The notes beneath the pieces were generated by a model that was not told the DNA's origin, searched no databases, and saw only the letters and a program-made list of their open reading frames with translations. The translations under genes and the position numbers were made by a program. A DNA stretch of 64,000 nucleotides from Parabacteroides hominis (GTDB lineage Bacteria > Bacteroidota > Bacteroidia > Bacteroidales > Tannerellaceae), in assembly GCF_014287585.1 (NCBI RefSeq), contig NZ_JACOOJ010000005.1, positions 124,001 to 188,000 of the forward strand. The letters are read 5' to 3'. Shown one piece after another: positions 56,620 through 63,822 of this stretch; position 1 is the first letter of the stretch, and each line of letters begins with the position of its first letter.

Positions 56620-56928
56620 TATATTCCATATCAAGCTAATGACACCGGCGATACAACCGATATATGCAGCTATCCTATCCCATATCTTCCGTTTGTTCTC
56701 AGATACATAACCTCCATTCTTTATAAACGTCTCCCCTTTAGGGGTAGGGCTAATTCCCAAATAGCCATAGCTGTTATCATTATAAGCATATCCATCTTTT
56801 ATAAGATCCACCCTTATAACTTTAAACTCCTTTTCAGCTATACCGCATGCTATCATTATATCATCAGCAGACCTTTTGCCTCCAACAATAGCGGATAACA
56901 CAGAATCCAACTTATCAACTCCATTCAT
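56599..56928 (-). CDS. Winged-helix-like protein with a C-terminal membrane helix (109 aa)
   Basis: The first part (VDKLDSVLSAIVGGKRSADDIMIACGIAEKEFKVIRVDLIKDGYAY) looks like a small winged helix followed by a beta wing (LGISPTPKGETFIKNGGY). The end is one membrane helix (WDRIAAYIGCIAGVISLIWNIL). No family is known to me. It overlaps the plus-strand gene at 56413 tail to tail; a decayed copy of the same junction occurs at 60540-60600. Confidence 0.65.
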   Translation of the reverse strand: MNGVDKLDSVLSAIVGGKRSADDIMIACGIAEKEFKVIRVDLIKDGYAYNDNSYGYLGISPTPKGETFIKNGGYVSENKRKIWDRIAAYIGCIAGVISLIWNILRSFFE

Positions 56929-56983
56929 TAAATATCTATATATAAAACACTTGCAAAAAACATGTTATTAAACATACGATAAT

Positions 56984-57038
56984 GGTGATAATTTTATCAT
57001 TAAAAAACAATCAGGTGATAAAAATATCACTATATTTG
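56984..57038 (+). promoter_or_regulatory. Operator dyads and promoter of the early genes
   Basis: GTGATAATTTTATCAT (56985-57000) and GTGATAAAAATATCAC (57015-57030) are dyads with the same half-site and the same 6-base centre. They are followed by the -7 element TATATTTG (57031-57038). They probably bind the repressor at 55906 and shut off the genes from 57108 onward. Confidence 0.65.
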
Positions 57039-57107
57039 CATCATCAAATTAAACAAACATGTTGCGAAAGTCAACAAAACAGAGCAACGGACAAATATAA
57101 TAAAAAT

Positions 57108-57314
57108 ATGACAAAAACACCTATTAAAACGAGAGTTTGCATCAAGGATACACTGCTAAGTATCCCTGTAGGCGAAACAATTGTAATAGAACGCAAGGAT
57201 ATTACAGACCGAAGCGTGGTCTATTCGGCAACTCGCCTAAACAAGAAAGGCTATAAATTCAAAACATCTGTAGCAGGCCGAATAGACAGCATAGCGGTAA
57301 CCAGATTAAAATGA
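57108..57314 (+). CDS. Small basic protein (68 aa)
   Basis: I chose the ATG at 57108, after the promoter. The protein (IKDTLLSIPVGETIVIERKDITDRSVVYSATRLNKKGYKFKTS) looks like a compact, basic DNA-binding-type domain with a helix-turn region in ITDRSVVYSATRLNKKG. It is the first gene under the operator-controlled promoter, a cro-like position. No family is recognised. Confidence 0.65.
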   Translation: MTKTPIKTRVCIKDTLLSIPVGETIVIERKDITDRSVVYSATRLNKKGYKFKTSVAGRIDSIAVTRLK

Positions 57315-57320
57315 AAGAGT

Positions 57321-57530
57321 ATGGCACGAGGACTAACAATAAGCAAGGTAGAGTCTGTCGAGAAACTCGTCATGAGCGAAGACGAGGCGATCAAGTACCT
57401 CGGTTGCTCTAAGAGGTTTATGAGGACGCTCCGAGAGAAAGCGGAGATCTCGTTCTCGAAATACGGAAAAACGTTTTTCTACGAGGTGAAAAGCATAAAC
57501 CGGTTCTTGAATAGGCACAAAGTCGTTTAA
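57321..57530 (+). CDS. Excisionase-like helix-turn-helix protein
   Basis: This 69-residue protein (LVMSEDEAIKYLGCSKRFMRTLREKAEISFSKYGKTFFYEVKSINRFLNRHKV) has the MerR/excisionase-type fold: a helix-turn-helix, then a short wing with KTFFYEVKSI. Such proteins direct excision or bind the integrase arm region. The start is 6 bases after the previous gene, so both belong to one operon. Confidence 0.8.
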   Translation: MARGLTISKVESVEKLVMSEDEAIKYLGCSKRFMRTLREKAEISFSKYGKTFFYEVKSINRFLNRHKVV

Positions 57531-57537
57531 CGATTCA

Positions 57538-57610
57538 GGGTATAAGCCGAAAGCGTTCGGCTGGTGAAGGAAAGCGTTCCTGACCGGGTTCGAGTCCCGG
57601 ATGCCCGCCA
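57538..57610 (+). other. tRNA-like sequence without an anticodon loop
   Basis: A perfect T arm (CCGGG-TTCGAGT-CCCGG, 57584-57600) is followed by ATGCCC, which pairs with GGGTAT at 57538, and by GCCA. Between them are two hairpins with the same AGCG loop (AGCCGAA/TTCGGCT and AGGAA/TTCCT) in place of the D and anticodon arms. It is not a normal tRNA gene; it may be a decayed tRNA or a tRNA mimic. Confidence 0.5.
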
Positions 57611-57869
57611 AAAAAGAGTTCTTTTACTTATTTCCACCTTAGTACTCGCCGAAAGGGAGTTGAAACGACAGGATAACAATCTACCTTATTAATGATGGTA
57701 ATAAGGTTGGCGATATTGGATATCACGTCGTGTCTGTGAAATCCGGTTGACTTGTCCCGGATCGGTGTTAAACAGTCTATCGAATATCGCTTTAACATAT
57801 TCCCGGTATGATGCGCGATGCAGCCGATCGAATCGGTTACCGGGCACAAGTAACTAATTGTATTAAAAC
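57611..57869. other. Non-coding gap with hairpins
   Basis: No credible gene. The perfect hairpin CCTTATTA/TAATAAGG lies near 57683-57705, and several CCGG- and GATCGG-containing inverted motifs follow. The gap resembles that at 60097-60408, and both flank tRNA-like sequences. Confidence 0.4.
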
Positions 57870-58091
57870 ATGAACATTTTCAAAGTAATCAAATTAAAAA
57901 TAAGACAATGGTATATTAGAAGATTATTCTTCCGAATATACTTTGGTTTTCTAAAGAGGAGTAATGAAAATTACCCTTTTGAGAGAGCTGCTTATGACCT
58001 GGACAATATCATTGACTTTCTTAAACAGGCTTCAAATTCACACCAAATTTCGCATTTTGAACAGGATAAGGAGGAAGGACAACTGGAATAG
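57870..58091 (+). CDS. Small basic protein (73 aa)
   Basis: The first half is rich in basic and aromatic residues (IKLKIRQWYIRRLFFRIYFGFLKR) and the second half acidic. No family is recognised. It overlaps the convergent minus-strand gene at 58021 by 71 bases, so one of the two may be shorter or not expressed. Confidence 0.45.
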   Translation: MNIFKVIKLKIRQWYIRRLFFRIYFGFLKRSNENYPFERAAYDLDNIIDFLKQASNSHQISHFEQDKEEGQLE

Positions 58092-58395
58092 AGAATCTAA
58101 CCTTCGAAACATTTTCGTCTTTGGTTGTATTTCCACTGCCTATACTTCCTGCTACAATAGCAGACAGGACAGTGATCTTTCCTGCTATCTCATTAGATGA
58201 ACCTACTGAAACTGATACCTCAAAATCAATATCTGAAACAGTTAATGCACTTAGTTCTTTTGATTGTATATGATTTTTATTATTCCAATTACCTGTAGGA
58301 GCAATTATAGCACCATTATTCAGTTCTTGTTGACACTCCTTGACAGCATTGGTTATATCAAAAATTACCCCTTTGATAAAATCTTTTAATTCCAT
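58021..58395 (-). CDS. Trypco2-like small protein (124 aa)
   Basis: The helix at the start (MELKDFIKGVIFDITNAVKECQQEL) followed by DIDFEVSVSV, a hydrophobic KITVLSAIVAGSIGSGN and VSKVRFSIPVVLPP is the pattern of the trypco2 (trypsin-co-occurring) domain. That domain is predicted to act in biological conflict and signalling with a protease partner. No protease gene is nearby. It is on the minus strand among plus-strand early genes, a common place for accessory cargo genes. The assignment rests on pattern only. Confidence 0.55.
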   Translation of the reverse strand: MELKDFIKGVIFDITNAVKECQQELNNGAIIAPTGNWNNKNHIQSKELSALTVSDIDFEVSVSVGSSNEIAGKITVLSAIVAGSIGSGNTTKDENVSKVRFSIPVVLPPYPVQNAKFGVNLKPV

Positions 58396-58469
58396 ATATT
58401 CTTAATATTTATGTTTAGCACCGTAAAGTTAAGAAAACCCTCCGAAAAAGCGTGAAGCTGCTGATCGAA

Positions 58470-58661
58470 TTAGCCGGAGGGATCATAAACGGAGGTTCGC
58501 AGGTGGTAACGAATATGTCTGTAGCCGTTTTCATATTCGTTATGCTGTTCAATACAGCATCCTCCACTTTGTATTTTTTGTAATTGGTTTTTTATTGGTT
58601 TTATGTCTCTCTCGTCTGTGAAGATATAGCGAGTTTTTTTATTATCACGAATTATATACAA
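58470..58661 (-). CDS. Small protein (63 aa), unknown
   Basis: The reading frame (MYIIRDNKKTRYIFTDERDIKPIKNQLQKIQSGGCC) looks like a beta-beta-alpha protein with several His near the end (YRHIRYHLR). No family is recognised. It is on the same strand as the gene at 58021, 74 bases away. Confidence 0.45.
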   Translation of the reverse strand: MYIIRDNKKTRYIFTDERDIKPIKNQLQKIQSGGCCIEQHNEYENGYRHIRYHLRTSVYDPSG

Positions 58662-58723
58662 ATTACCGGAGTCATCTGCGAAGACCGCTCCGGCTTTATC
58701 TGAAATTCAAAAATCAACGATAT

Positions 58724-58873
58724 ATGAAAGCAATTCAATTATTTATGTTTTCAGCTTCATTGCTGATTACTATTGCGCTATTCATTGGCGCATTCTTTAA
58801 TCCCATTCATTTTGTAATGGGATCGATGTCTGCTTATCTCACGTGGGTTTTCTTCAAGGAAAAGCGATGGTAA
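58724..58873 (+). CDS. Very small membrane protein (49 aa)
   Basis: The ATG at 58724 opens a frame with two hydrophobic stretches (FSASLLITIALFIGAFF and FVMGSMSAYLTWVFF) and a basic end (KEKRW). It overlaps the next small gene by 7 bases. The membrane pattern supports it as real. Confidence 0.5.
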   Translation: MKAIQLFMFSASLLITIALFIGAFFNPIHFVMGSMSAYLTWVFFKEKRW

Positions 58874-58989
58874 GGGATATCTACATTATAGATCCGGAAG
58901 GGGAGCAAGACTTTGACGGATTTGAAGAAACGGAATATTCCGAAGATGTATATCAGAGGGAATGGGAGGCATCAACATTTAACTGGTAA
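58867..58989 (+). CDS. Very small acidic protein (40 aa)
   Basis: The frame MVRDIYIIDPEGEQDFDGF, then EETEYSEDVYQREWEA, is very acidic. It starts inside the end of the 58724 gene and stops 5 bases before the next gene, so it fits a chain of small phage genes. Confidence 0.45.
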   Translation: MVRDIYIIDPEGEQDFDGFEETEYSEDVYQREWEASTFNW

Positions 58990-58994
58990 TAAAA

Positions 58995-59255
58995 ATGAAA
59001 AATAAAAAATACCATGCCAACGGAAATTTGGCATATATTGAAACAATAAAAACGATTTCCGAGGCTGAATACAAAACAGGCAAATACCCTAATTGCAGGG
59101 TATCAGACAATGGAGTTATATGGGTGCGTGTTGGATTAAACGCTAAGTACCACGCCAACGGAATAATGGCATGGGGGATGCAATACGATGATTACGGGAG
59201 TCTTACACAACTCCATCCTTCAAAAAGAGAAGATGGATCATTAATTACATATTGA
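58995..59255 (+). CDS. Small MORN-like repeat protein (86 aa)
   Basis: KKYHANGNLAYIE and AKYHANGIMAWGMQYDDYG are two copies of a MORN-type (YxxNGxL) motif. The rest is unassigned. It may be a small binding protein. The next gene also consists of repeats. Confidence 0.6.
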   Translation: MKNKKYHANGNLAYIETIKTISEAEYKTGKYPNCRVSDNGVIWVRVGLNAKYHANGIMAWGMQYDDYGSLTQLHPSKREDGSLITY

Positions 59256-59289
59256 AGCAAATGCAAAGAATTAATTATTGAAATTATCA

Positions 59290-60096
59290 ATGAAAATAAA
59301 TATGATGAATAAGAACGAAATTTTAAATAGCGACTGTGATGTCCGCTATAGCACCGCCGGCAACCCTAACACGCCGGTAGAGGTGTTAACTGAACTGGCT
59401 AAGGATAGCGACTGTGATGTCCGCTATAGCACCGCCGGCAACCCTAACACGCCGGTAGAGGTGTTAACTGAACTGGCTAAGGATAGCGACTGTGATGTCC
59501 GCTATAGCACCGCCGGCAACCCTAACACGCCGGTAGAGGTGTTAACTGAACTGGCTAAGGATAGCGACTGTGATGTCCGCTATAGCACCGCCGGCAACCC
59601 TAACACGCCGGTAGAGGTGTTAACTGAACTGGCTAAGGATAGCGACTGTGATGTCCGCCGTAGCACCGCCGGCAACCCTAACACGCCGGTAGAGGTGTTA
59701 ACTGAACTGGCTAAGGATAGCAACTGTGATGTCCGCCGTAGCACCGCCGGCAACCCTAACACGCCGGTAGAGGTGTTAACTGAACTGGCTAAGGATAGCG
59801 ACTGTGATGTCCGCTGTAGCACCGCCGGCAATCCTAACACGCCGGGATATAAAGAAACAATCTACGATTTCATAGTTACTAAAAACTATGTAGCGGTAAA
59901 AGGCACTAATCATATGTGGTATAAACATAAATACCCCAAAATCGCACCATTTTATACTTGTGGATGTTTCTGCGGTTCAAGAGAACAACTTCTTGTAAGG
60001 ATCTATTCGATTGATAATTTAAATTGTGATCCGGCAATAAGAGTTAGAATACTTAATGCTTTAGACAACAAATTCAAAGAAATATTTGGTCGGTAG
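59290..60096 (+). CDS. Leucine-rich-repeat-variant-like protein with seven near-identical repeats
   Basis: About 268 residues. After a short start (MKINMMNKNEILNS; an in-frame Met at 59302 and a TTG at 59278 are alternatives) come seven copies of a 26-residue unit, DCDVRYSTAGNPNTPVEVLT-ELAKDS. This is close to the LRV (leucine-rich repeat variant) form VR--VA-NP-TP-EVL--LA-D-D, which builds a curved helical solenoid. From about residue 185 a unique C-terminal part follows (GYKETIYDFIVTKNYVAV, FYTCGCFCGSREQLLVRIYS, with Cys-rich GCFCG), a likely functional head. The repeats are almost identical even at DNA level, so the number of copies may vary. Confidence 0.75.
   Translation: MKINMMNKNEILNSDCDVRYSTAGNPNTPVEVLTELAKDSDCDVRYSTAGNPNTPVEVLTELAKDSDCDVRYSTAGNPNTPVEVLTELAKDSDCDVRYSTAGNPNTPVEVLTELAKDSDCDVRRSTAGNPNTPVEVLTELAKDSNCDVRRSTAGNPNTPVEVLTELAKDSDCDVRCSTAGNPNTPGYKETIYDFIVTKNYVAVKGTNHMWYKHKYPKIAPFYTCGCFCGSREQLLVRIYSIDNLNCDPAIRVRILNALDNKFKEIFGR
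59330..59845 (+). repeat. 78-bp tandem repeat, seven copies
   Basis: Units start at 59330, 59408, 59486, 59564, 59642, 59720 and 59798, the last one cut short. Differences are limited to a few bases (TAT, CGT or TGT at one codon; AGCAAC for AGCGAC in the sixth). They are in frame with the gene at 59290. Confidence 0.95.
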
Positions 60097-60408
60097 ATAA
60101 AAACAGAACATCCGAGGTGCAAACCTTGCCTCAGACCGGCAACCGCAAATCTTGTAAGTGGTAGACCTTGACATTTGCAAGGGTCCGGTAGGCAGGAGCA
60201 CGGTAGGATGAGTATTAATAATCAATGTTTAATCAATTCCGCTGTTAAAGGGCAGCGTCCGGTGAGAGACCGGTTATTTGTTTTTATTTATTACGTTAAC
60301 ATCCCGGTGTGCTTTGGTCGGCTATCCGGGAGCAATTACCGCCGAGAGGCAGGAAAGACCCAAAAACATTTTATAAGTTAAACAGACAGCCGGGAAAGAC
60401 CGGCAACC
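60097..60408. other. Non-coding gap with repeated CCGG motifs
   Basis: No gene is credible. GACCGGCAACCG occurs twice (near 60135 and 60398), and several GGTCCGGT/ACCGG-containing inverted motifs suggest RNA structure. The gap leads into a tRNA-like sequence. Confidence 0.4.
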
Positions 60409-60475
60409 GGGCGCATGGCTCAATGGTAGAGCGTTCCTGAACGGGAAAGAAAGGGGTTCGATTCCCTGGCGTCCA
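60409..60475 (+). pseudogene. Decayed tRNA-like gene
   Basis: The acceptor GGGCGC pairs with GCGTCC, the D arm GCTC-AATGGTA-GAGC is perfect, and a T arm with TTCGATT is present. At 67 bases it is too short, and the anticodon arm (TTCC/GGAA around TGAACG) has no normal 7-base loop. AGCGTTCCTGAACGGG differs by one base from AGCGTTCCTGACCGGG in the tRNA-like sequence at 57538-57610. Confidence 0.5.
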
Positions 60476-60494
60476 CAAATTAAAACTGAATAAC

Positions 60495-60600
60495 ATGAAG
60501 ACAATAGACATTATTATCAATATCATGTCTGCTATTTCAAAAAAAAGACTTTAATATATTCCATATCAAACTAATAACTCCTATCGCACAACCGATATCA
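60495..60600 (+). pseudogene. Internally deleted copy of the 56413/56599 gene pair
   Basis: The start (MKTIDIIINIMSA) matches the gene at 56413 (MKAIDIIINITCS), and the following TCAAAAAAAAGACTTTAA and CATATCAAACTAATAACTCC match its end and the tail of the convergent gene at 56599. About 150 bases in between are missing, leaving an in-frame 19-codon mini-frame (60495-60554). This is clearly a relic of a duplication. Confidence 0.7.
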
Positions 60601-60690
60601 AGAGTGATGCAAAAGACTGGAAAACATCTTGTCTGCCATCGGTATCGTGTATGATACTTACAAAAATGATCAACTTTAAAATATAGAGCA

Positions 60691-61446
60691 ATGGAAGAAA
60701 AGAATCAAGTAAATCAAGAATCAGAGGCATTAGCCATATTCGGTAAAGGTAAAACTATCTATCAGGTGGCTGGTAATGATGTTGCATTATCATTTGATAT
60801 TGTGCGTAACTATCTTACTAAAGGTAACGGTCAAGTGTCTGACCAAGACATTGTACAATTTATAAGCATATGTAAATTCAACCAACTCAATCCGTTTCTT
60901 AACGAAGCCTATCTTGTTAAATTCGGGCAACAGCCTGCGCAAATGATCGTCAGCAAAGAAGCATTTTTCAAACGTGCTGATGCTAATGAGCAATATGAAG
61001 GCTTTAAAGCTGGAATAATCCTTATTAGAGATAATCAGATAGTCGAAGTAGAAGGGTGCTTCTTTAATGAAAAGACAGATACCCTCGTAGGTGGATGGTG
61101 TGAGGTTTACCGTTCTGATAGAAAATTCCCAATTGTAGCTAAGGTTAATCTTTCTGAGTATGACAAGAAGCAATCAATCTGGAACGAAAAGAAGTCTACT
61201 ATGATTTCCAAGATTGCCAAAGTTCAGGCTTTACGTGAAGCGTTTCCTGCTCAACTTGGAACAATGTACACACAAGAAGAATCTGCTACAGTTCAGGATG
61301 TTGAATATGAAGAAATCAAGCCAAAGGACAGGCTGGCCGATTTGGCTGCTAAAGCTGCAGGAGTTGAAGAACCGAAAGTTGCTGCCCCTAAAGAGCAACC
61401 ACAGGCTAATGCAAGCAAGCAACCGCAACAAAAGACTTTATTGTAA
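60691..61446 (+). CDS. Bet/RecT-type single-strand annealing protein
   Basis: This 251-residue protein matches phage recombination protein Bet: LSFDIVRNYLTKGNGQVSDQDIVQFISICKFNQLNPFLNEAYLVKFG, QMIVSKEAFFKRADANEQYEGF, and MISKIAKVQALREAFPAQLG. It anneals complementary single strands in phage recombination. A low-complexity, Pro/Ala/Gln-rich tail follows from about 215. Its partner exonuclease is encoded at 62092, separated by an HNH gene whose ATG overlaps the Bet stop codon by one base. Confidence 0.93.
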   Translation: MEEKNQVNQESEALAIFGKGKTIYQVAGNDVALSFDIVRNYLTKGNGQVSDQDIVQFISICKFNQLNPFLNEAYLVKFGQQPAQMIVSKEAFFKRADANEQYEGFKAGIILIRDNQIVEVEGCFFNEKTDTLVGGWCEVYRSDRKFPIVAKVNLSEYDKKQSIWNEKKSTMISKIAKVQALREAFPAQLGTMYTQEESATVQDVEYEEIKPKDRLADLAAKAAGVEEPKVAAPKEQPQANASKQPQQKTLL

Positions 61447-62105
61447 TGGAAGCCCAGCAGGAGATATGGAAAGATGTAGTTGGGTATGAAGATTATTATC
61501 AAGTATCTAACTTTGGAAAAGTTTGTTCAAAAGATAGAACAACACTACATAAGGATGGAAAGAAAGTTTCATACAATGGAACTATGTTGACGGCATGTAA
61601 TGATACACATGGATATTTGTTTGTAACATTATCTATCAATGGTAAAAGCCGAAAAGTAAAAGTTCATAGACTTGTTGCTATCGCATTTATTCCTAATCCG
61701 AGAAATAAACCTGAGATAGATCATGTGAATGCAAATAGGCACGATAACCGTGTTTCCAATTTGCGTTGGGTTACACGGCATGAGAATAATTCCAATCCAA
61801 TATTCGTGCAAAGACAACGTGAAAGTCAATTAGGCAAAAGACATTCAGAACAGACAAAAAAGAAAATTGGAGAAAAATCAAAAGGGCATAGACTTTCATA
61901 TCAATCAAGAATTAAAATAGCTGCCTCGAAAAATAGACCAGTTGAAATGCTTGATTTAAATGGTTGCCTTATTATGTCATTTGATTCCATACTGAATGCG
62001 TGTTCTTTTGCTGGAGTCACAAGCATGGCTATAATTAATGCATGTAATGGACGTACTAAGACAAGTGGTGGTTATAAATGGAGGTATAAATATGGAAATA
62101 AATAA
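61446..62105 (+). CDS. HNH homing endonuclease with NUMOD4 domain
   Basis: This 219-residue protein has a NUMOD4 start (EIWKDVVGYEDYYQVSNFGKVCS), an HNH nuclease core (VHRLVAIAFIPNPRNKPEIDHVNANRHDNRVSNLRWVT), a NUMOD3-like segment (GKRHSEQTKKKIGEKSKG) and a C-terminal NUMOD1-like repeat (FDSILNACSFAGVTSMAIINACNGRTKTSGGYKW). It is a free-standing homing endonuclease. It sits exactly between bet and the exonuclease, overlapping both ends, which suggests it inserted itself between two genes normally adjacent. Confidence 0.92.
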   Translation: MEAQQEIWKDVVGYEDYYQVSNFGKVCSKDRTTLHKDGKKVSYNGTMLTACNDTHGYLFVTLSINGKSRKVKVHRLVAIAFIPNPRNKPEIDHVNANRHDNRVSNLRWVTRHENNSNPIFVQRQRESQLGKRHSEQTKKKIGEKSKGHRLSYQSRIKIAASKNRPVEMLDLNGCLIMSFDSILNACSFAGVTSMAIINACNGRTKTSGGYKWRYKYGNK

Positions 62106-62781
62106 TGCTATACAGCGGAGTGATGAATGGCTAAAATTGCGGTTAGGGGTTTTGACCGGTTCTGAAATAGGCAAACTCATGAAATCATCCCGTAAAAATG
62201 GAGAGCTATTTGGGGACACCGCCCGTAGTTATATCTATAAAAAGGCAGCGGAGCGAGATTTGGTTGATGATGTTAAGAATGATGATGATATATGGGGTAT
62301 GTACAAGAATCAATATTCTTTTTCCTCTAAAGCAATGGACTTTGGCACTGAATGGGAGTGGAAAGCCAGAGATTTGTATGAGAAAACAACAGGAAGGCGC
62401 ATTGTGGAAGTAGGGTCGTGCAAACACCCTACTATACCAAACTTTGCAAGTAGTCCTGATGGCTATTTTTATGACGAGAACACAGGAGAAAAAGGATGCT
62501 TGGAGATAAAAGTACCCAATATCGATACTTATTATAAATATCGTACGGAAATCACTAAAGGTACAGATTTACTTACTGTAAATTCAGATTATTACTATCA
62601 GTGCCTTTCTCACATGGCATGTTGTGAAGCACAATGGACTGATTTTGTATGTTTTAATCCTTTTCTGAAACACAATATCCACATCGTCCGCATTCTACCC
62701 GATGAAAAAGTATTTGCTGAGATGGAGAAGCGTATCCGTGTTGCCAACGATATTATTGATGAATTAATTGATGCAGAATGA
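62092..62781 (+). CDS. YqaJ-type viral recombinase (lambda Exo-like nuclease)
   Basis: I chose the ATG at 62092. The 229-residue protein has the YqaJ pattern: RSDEWLKLRLGVLTGSEIGKLMKSS at the start, GTEWEWKARDLYEK in the first helix, SSPDGYFY and CLEIKVPNIDTYYKY for the Asp and Glu-x-Lys nuclease site, and YYYQCLSHMACC after it. It should chew one strand of double-stranded ends and supply single strands to Bet. Confidence 0.93.
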   Translation: MEINNAIQRSDEWLKLRLGVLTGSEIGKLMKSSRKNGELFGDTARSYIYKKAAERDLVDDVKNDDDIWGMYKNQYSFSSKAMDFGTEWEWKARDLYEKTTGRRIVEVGSCKHPTIPNFASSPDGYFYDENTGEKGCLEIKVPNIDTYYKYRTEITKGTDLLTVNSDYYYQCLSHMACCEAQWTDFVCFNPFLKHNIHIVRILPDEKVFAEMEKRIRVANDIIDELIDAE

Positions 62782-62782
62782 T

Positions 62783-63133
62783 ATGGTACAAATTTTAAGA
62801 GATATTCATCCTGTTGCCCGTAAAGAGCATAAATGTATGTTCTGTGGCGGAACGATAAAAGTTGGTCAAAAATACAACCGTCAAACAAATGTATATGATG
62901 GACAAATTTATGATTGGATAACGCATGAGGAATGTAGTATCATAGCGCACAAGCTCAATATGTATGACGGTTGTGATGATGATGGACTTGATGATGAATC
63001 ATTTCTTGAGTATATAAAGCAGTATGTCTATGATAGCCACTATGATGATAGCATTGATGATATTGCCAAAGACTGGCAACTTTCATATTACGATATGGTA
63101 AAGAAAATATTAGAAGAACTTATAAAGCTTTAA
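62783..63133 (+). CDS. Small protein with zinc-ribbon-like start
   Basis: I chose the ATG at 62783, one base after the exonuclease stop; ATG at 62771 is an overlapping alternative. The start (KEHKCMFCGGTIKVGQKYNRQ, then HEECS) has a CxxC and later His/Cys positions of a metal site. An acidic middle (GCDDDGLDDESF) follows. No named family. Part of the phage recombination operon. Confidence 0.65.
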   Translation: MVQILRDIHPVARKEHKCMFCGGTIKVGQKYNRQTNVYDGQIYDWITHEECSIIAHKLNMYDGCDDDGLDDESFLEYIKQYVYDSHYDDSIDDIAKDWQLSYYDMVKKILEELIKL

Positions 63134-63136
63134 ATA

Positions 63137-63610
63137 ATGGGAGAACTATTAATAAAAGAAACACAGCTTAACCGCATTATCCGTAAGACCGGAAGAAAGC
63201 CATGCGAATGCAAATGCTCGTTATGTAAGATGCAGTGCCACACTCCATGTCTTGGTACTCCGCAAGATATAGAGAACCTTATAGATACCGGATATGCCGA
63301 TAAGTTAGCTCCGACCTTATGGGGTGCTGGCATGATAATGGGAGTCATTGATGTTCCAATCCCTATGATTCAAGCCATCGCTGGTGACGAATACTGTGTG
63401 TTTTTCCACAATGGCTTATGTGAACTTCACGACAAAGGATTGAAACCTACTGAAGGACGTTTATCACACCATTCAACACGCATTGATAATTTCAAAGCAT
63501 CTAAAAGTATAGCTTGGAATGTCGCCAAAGAATGGCTTTCTGTAGATAATGCAGAGGTGATAGAACGTGTAGCGGATAAATATAGTAGAAACTTAAAGCG
63601 CGTAGAATAA
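63137..63610 (+). CDS. Cysteine-rich phage protein (157 aa)
   Basis: The first part is rich in Cys (CECKCSLCKMQCHTPCLGTP), with further Cys in EYCVFFHNGLCELHDKGLKPTEGRLSHH, a pattern close to the YkgJ-type iron- or zinc-binding family of small CxxxCC proteins. The protein is otherwise unassigned. It lies 3 bases after the previous gene. Confidence 0.65.
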   Translation: MGELLIKETQLNRIIRKTGRKPCECKCSLCKMQCHTPCLGTPQDIENLIDTGYADKLAPTLWGAGMIMGVIDVPIPMIQAIAGDEYCVFFHNGLCELHDKGLKPTEGRLSHHSTRIDNFKASKSIAWNVAKEWLSVDNAEVIERVADKYSRNLKRVE

Positions 63611-63822
63611 TTAAGCCGGATATTATAATCAAACAGTTAGATAATGGATGTTTTGATGTCCATGTCGATGATAAAAGCACAGAACAGCTATCATTTGACG
63701 AAATGCTTGGATTTGTTGCTCAATTGACTGTCCCTGAAAATAAAAGATGCCTTCAATGGCTTAAAACTAAAGAACAGCATGATGCTTTTAGAAATAGAAA
63801 CTTAAAAACGATAGAGCGATGA
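63610..63822 (+). CDS. Small protein with non-ATG start (about 70 aa)
   Basis: The frame IKPDIIIKQLDNGCFDVHVDD, then STEQLSFDEMLGFVAQLTVPENKRCLQWLKTKEQHDAFR, has protein-like composition and stops in an ATGA overlap with the next gene. No ATG lies at its front. ATT at 63610, overlapping the previous stop, is the best start. Its position argues for a real gene. Confidence 0.5.
   Translation: MKPDIIIKQLDNGCFDVHVDDKSTEQLSFDEMLGFVAQLTVPENKRCLQWLKTKEQHDAFRNRNLKTIER

Noticed and set aside
57538..57610. Functional tRNA gene
   Set aside because: The T arm is perfect, but there is no 7-base anticodon loop and the D arm lacks the usual loop; listed as tRNA-like only.
57628..57849. A 73-codon minus-strand frame in the non-coding gap
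   Set aside because: No family pattern, and the DNA is full of hairpins more typical of structured RNA.
59330..59845. CRISPR array
   Set aside because: The 78-bp units are contiguous, in frame and encode an LRV-like repeat; there are no unique spacers and no cas genes.
60409..60475. Functional tRNA gene
   Set aside because: Too short, with a mismatch in the acceptor and no normal anticodon loop.
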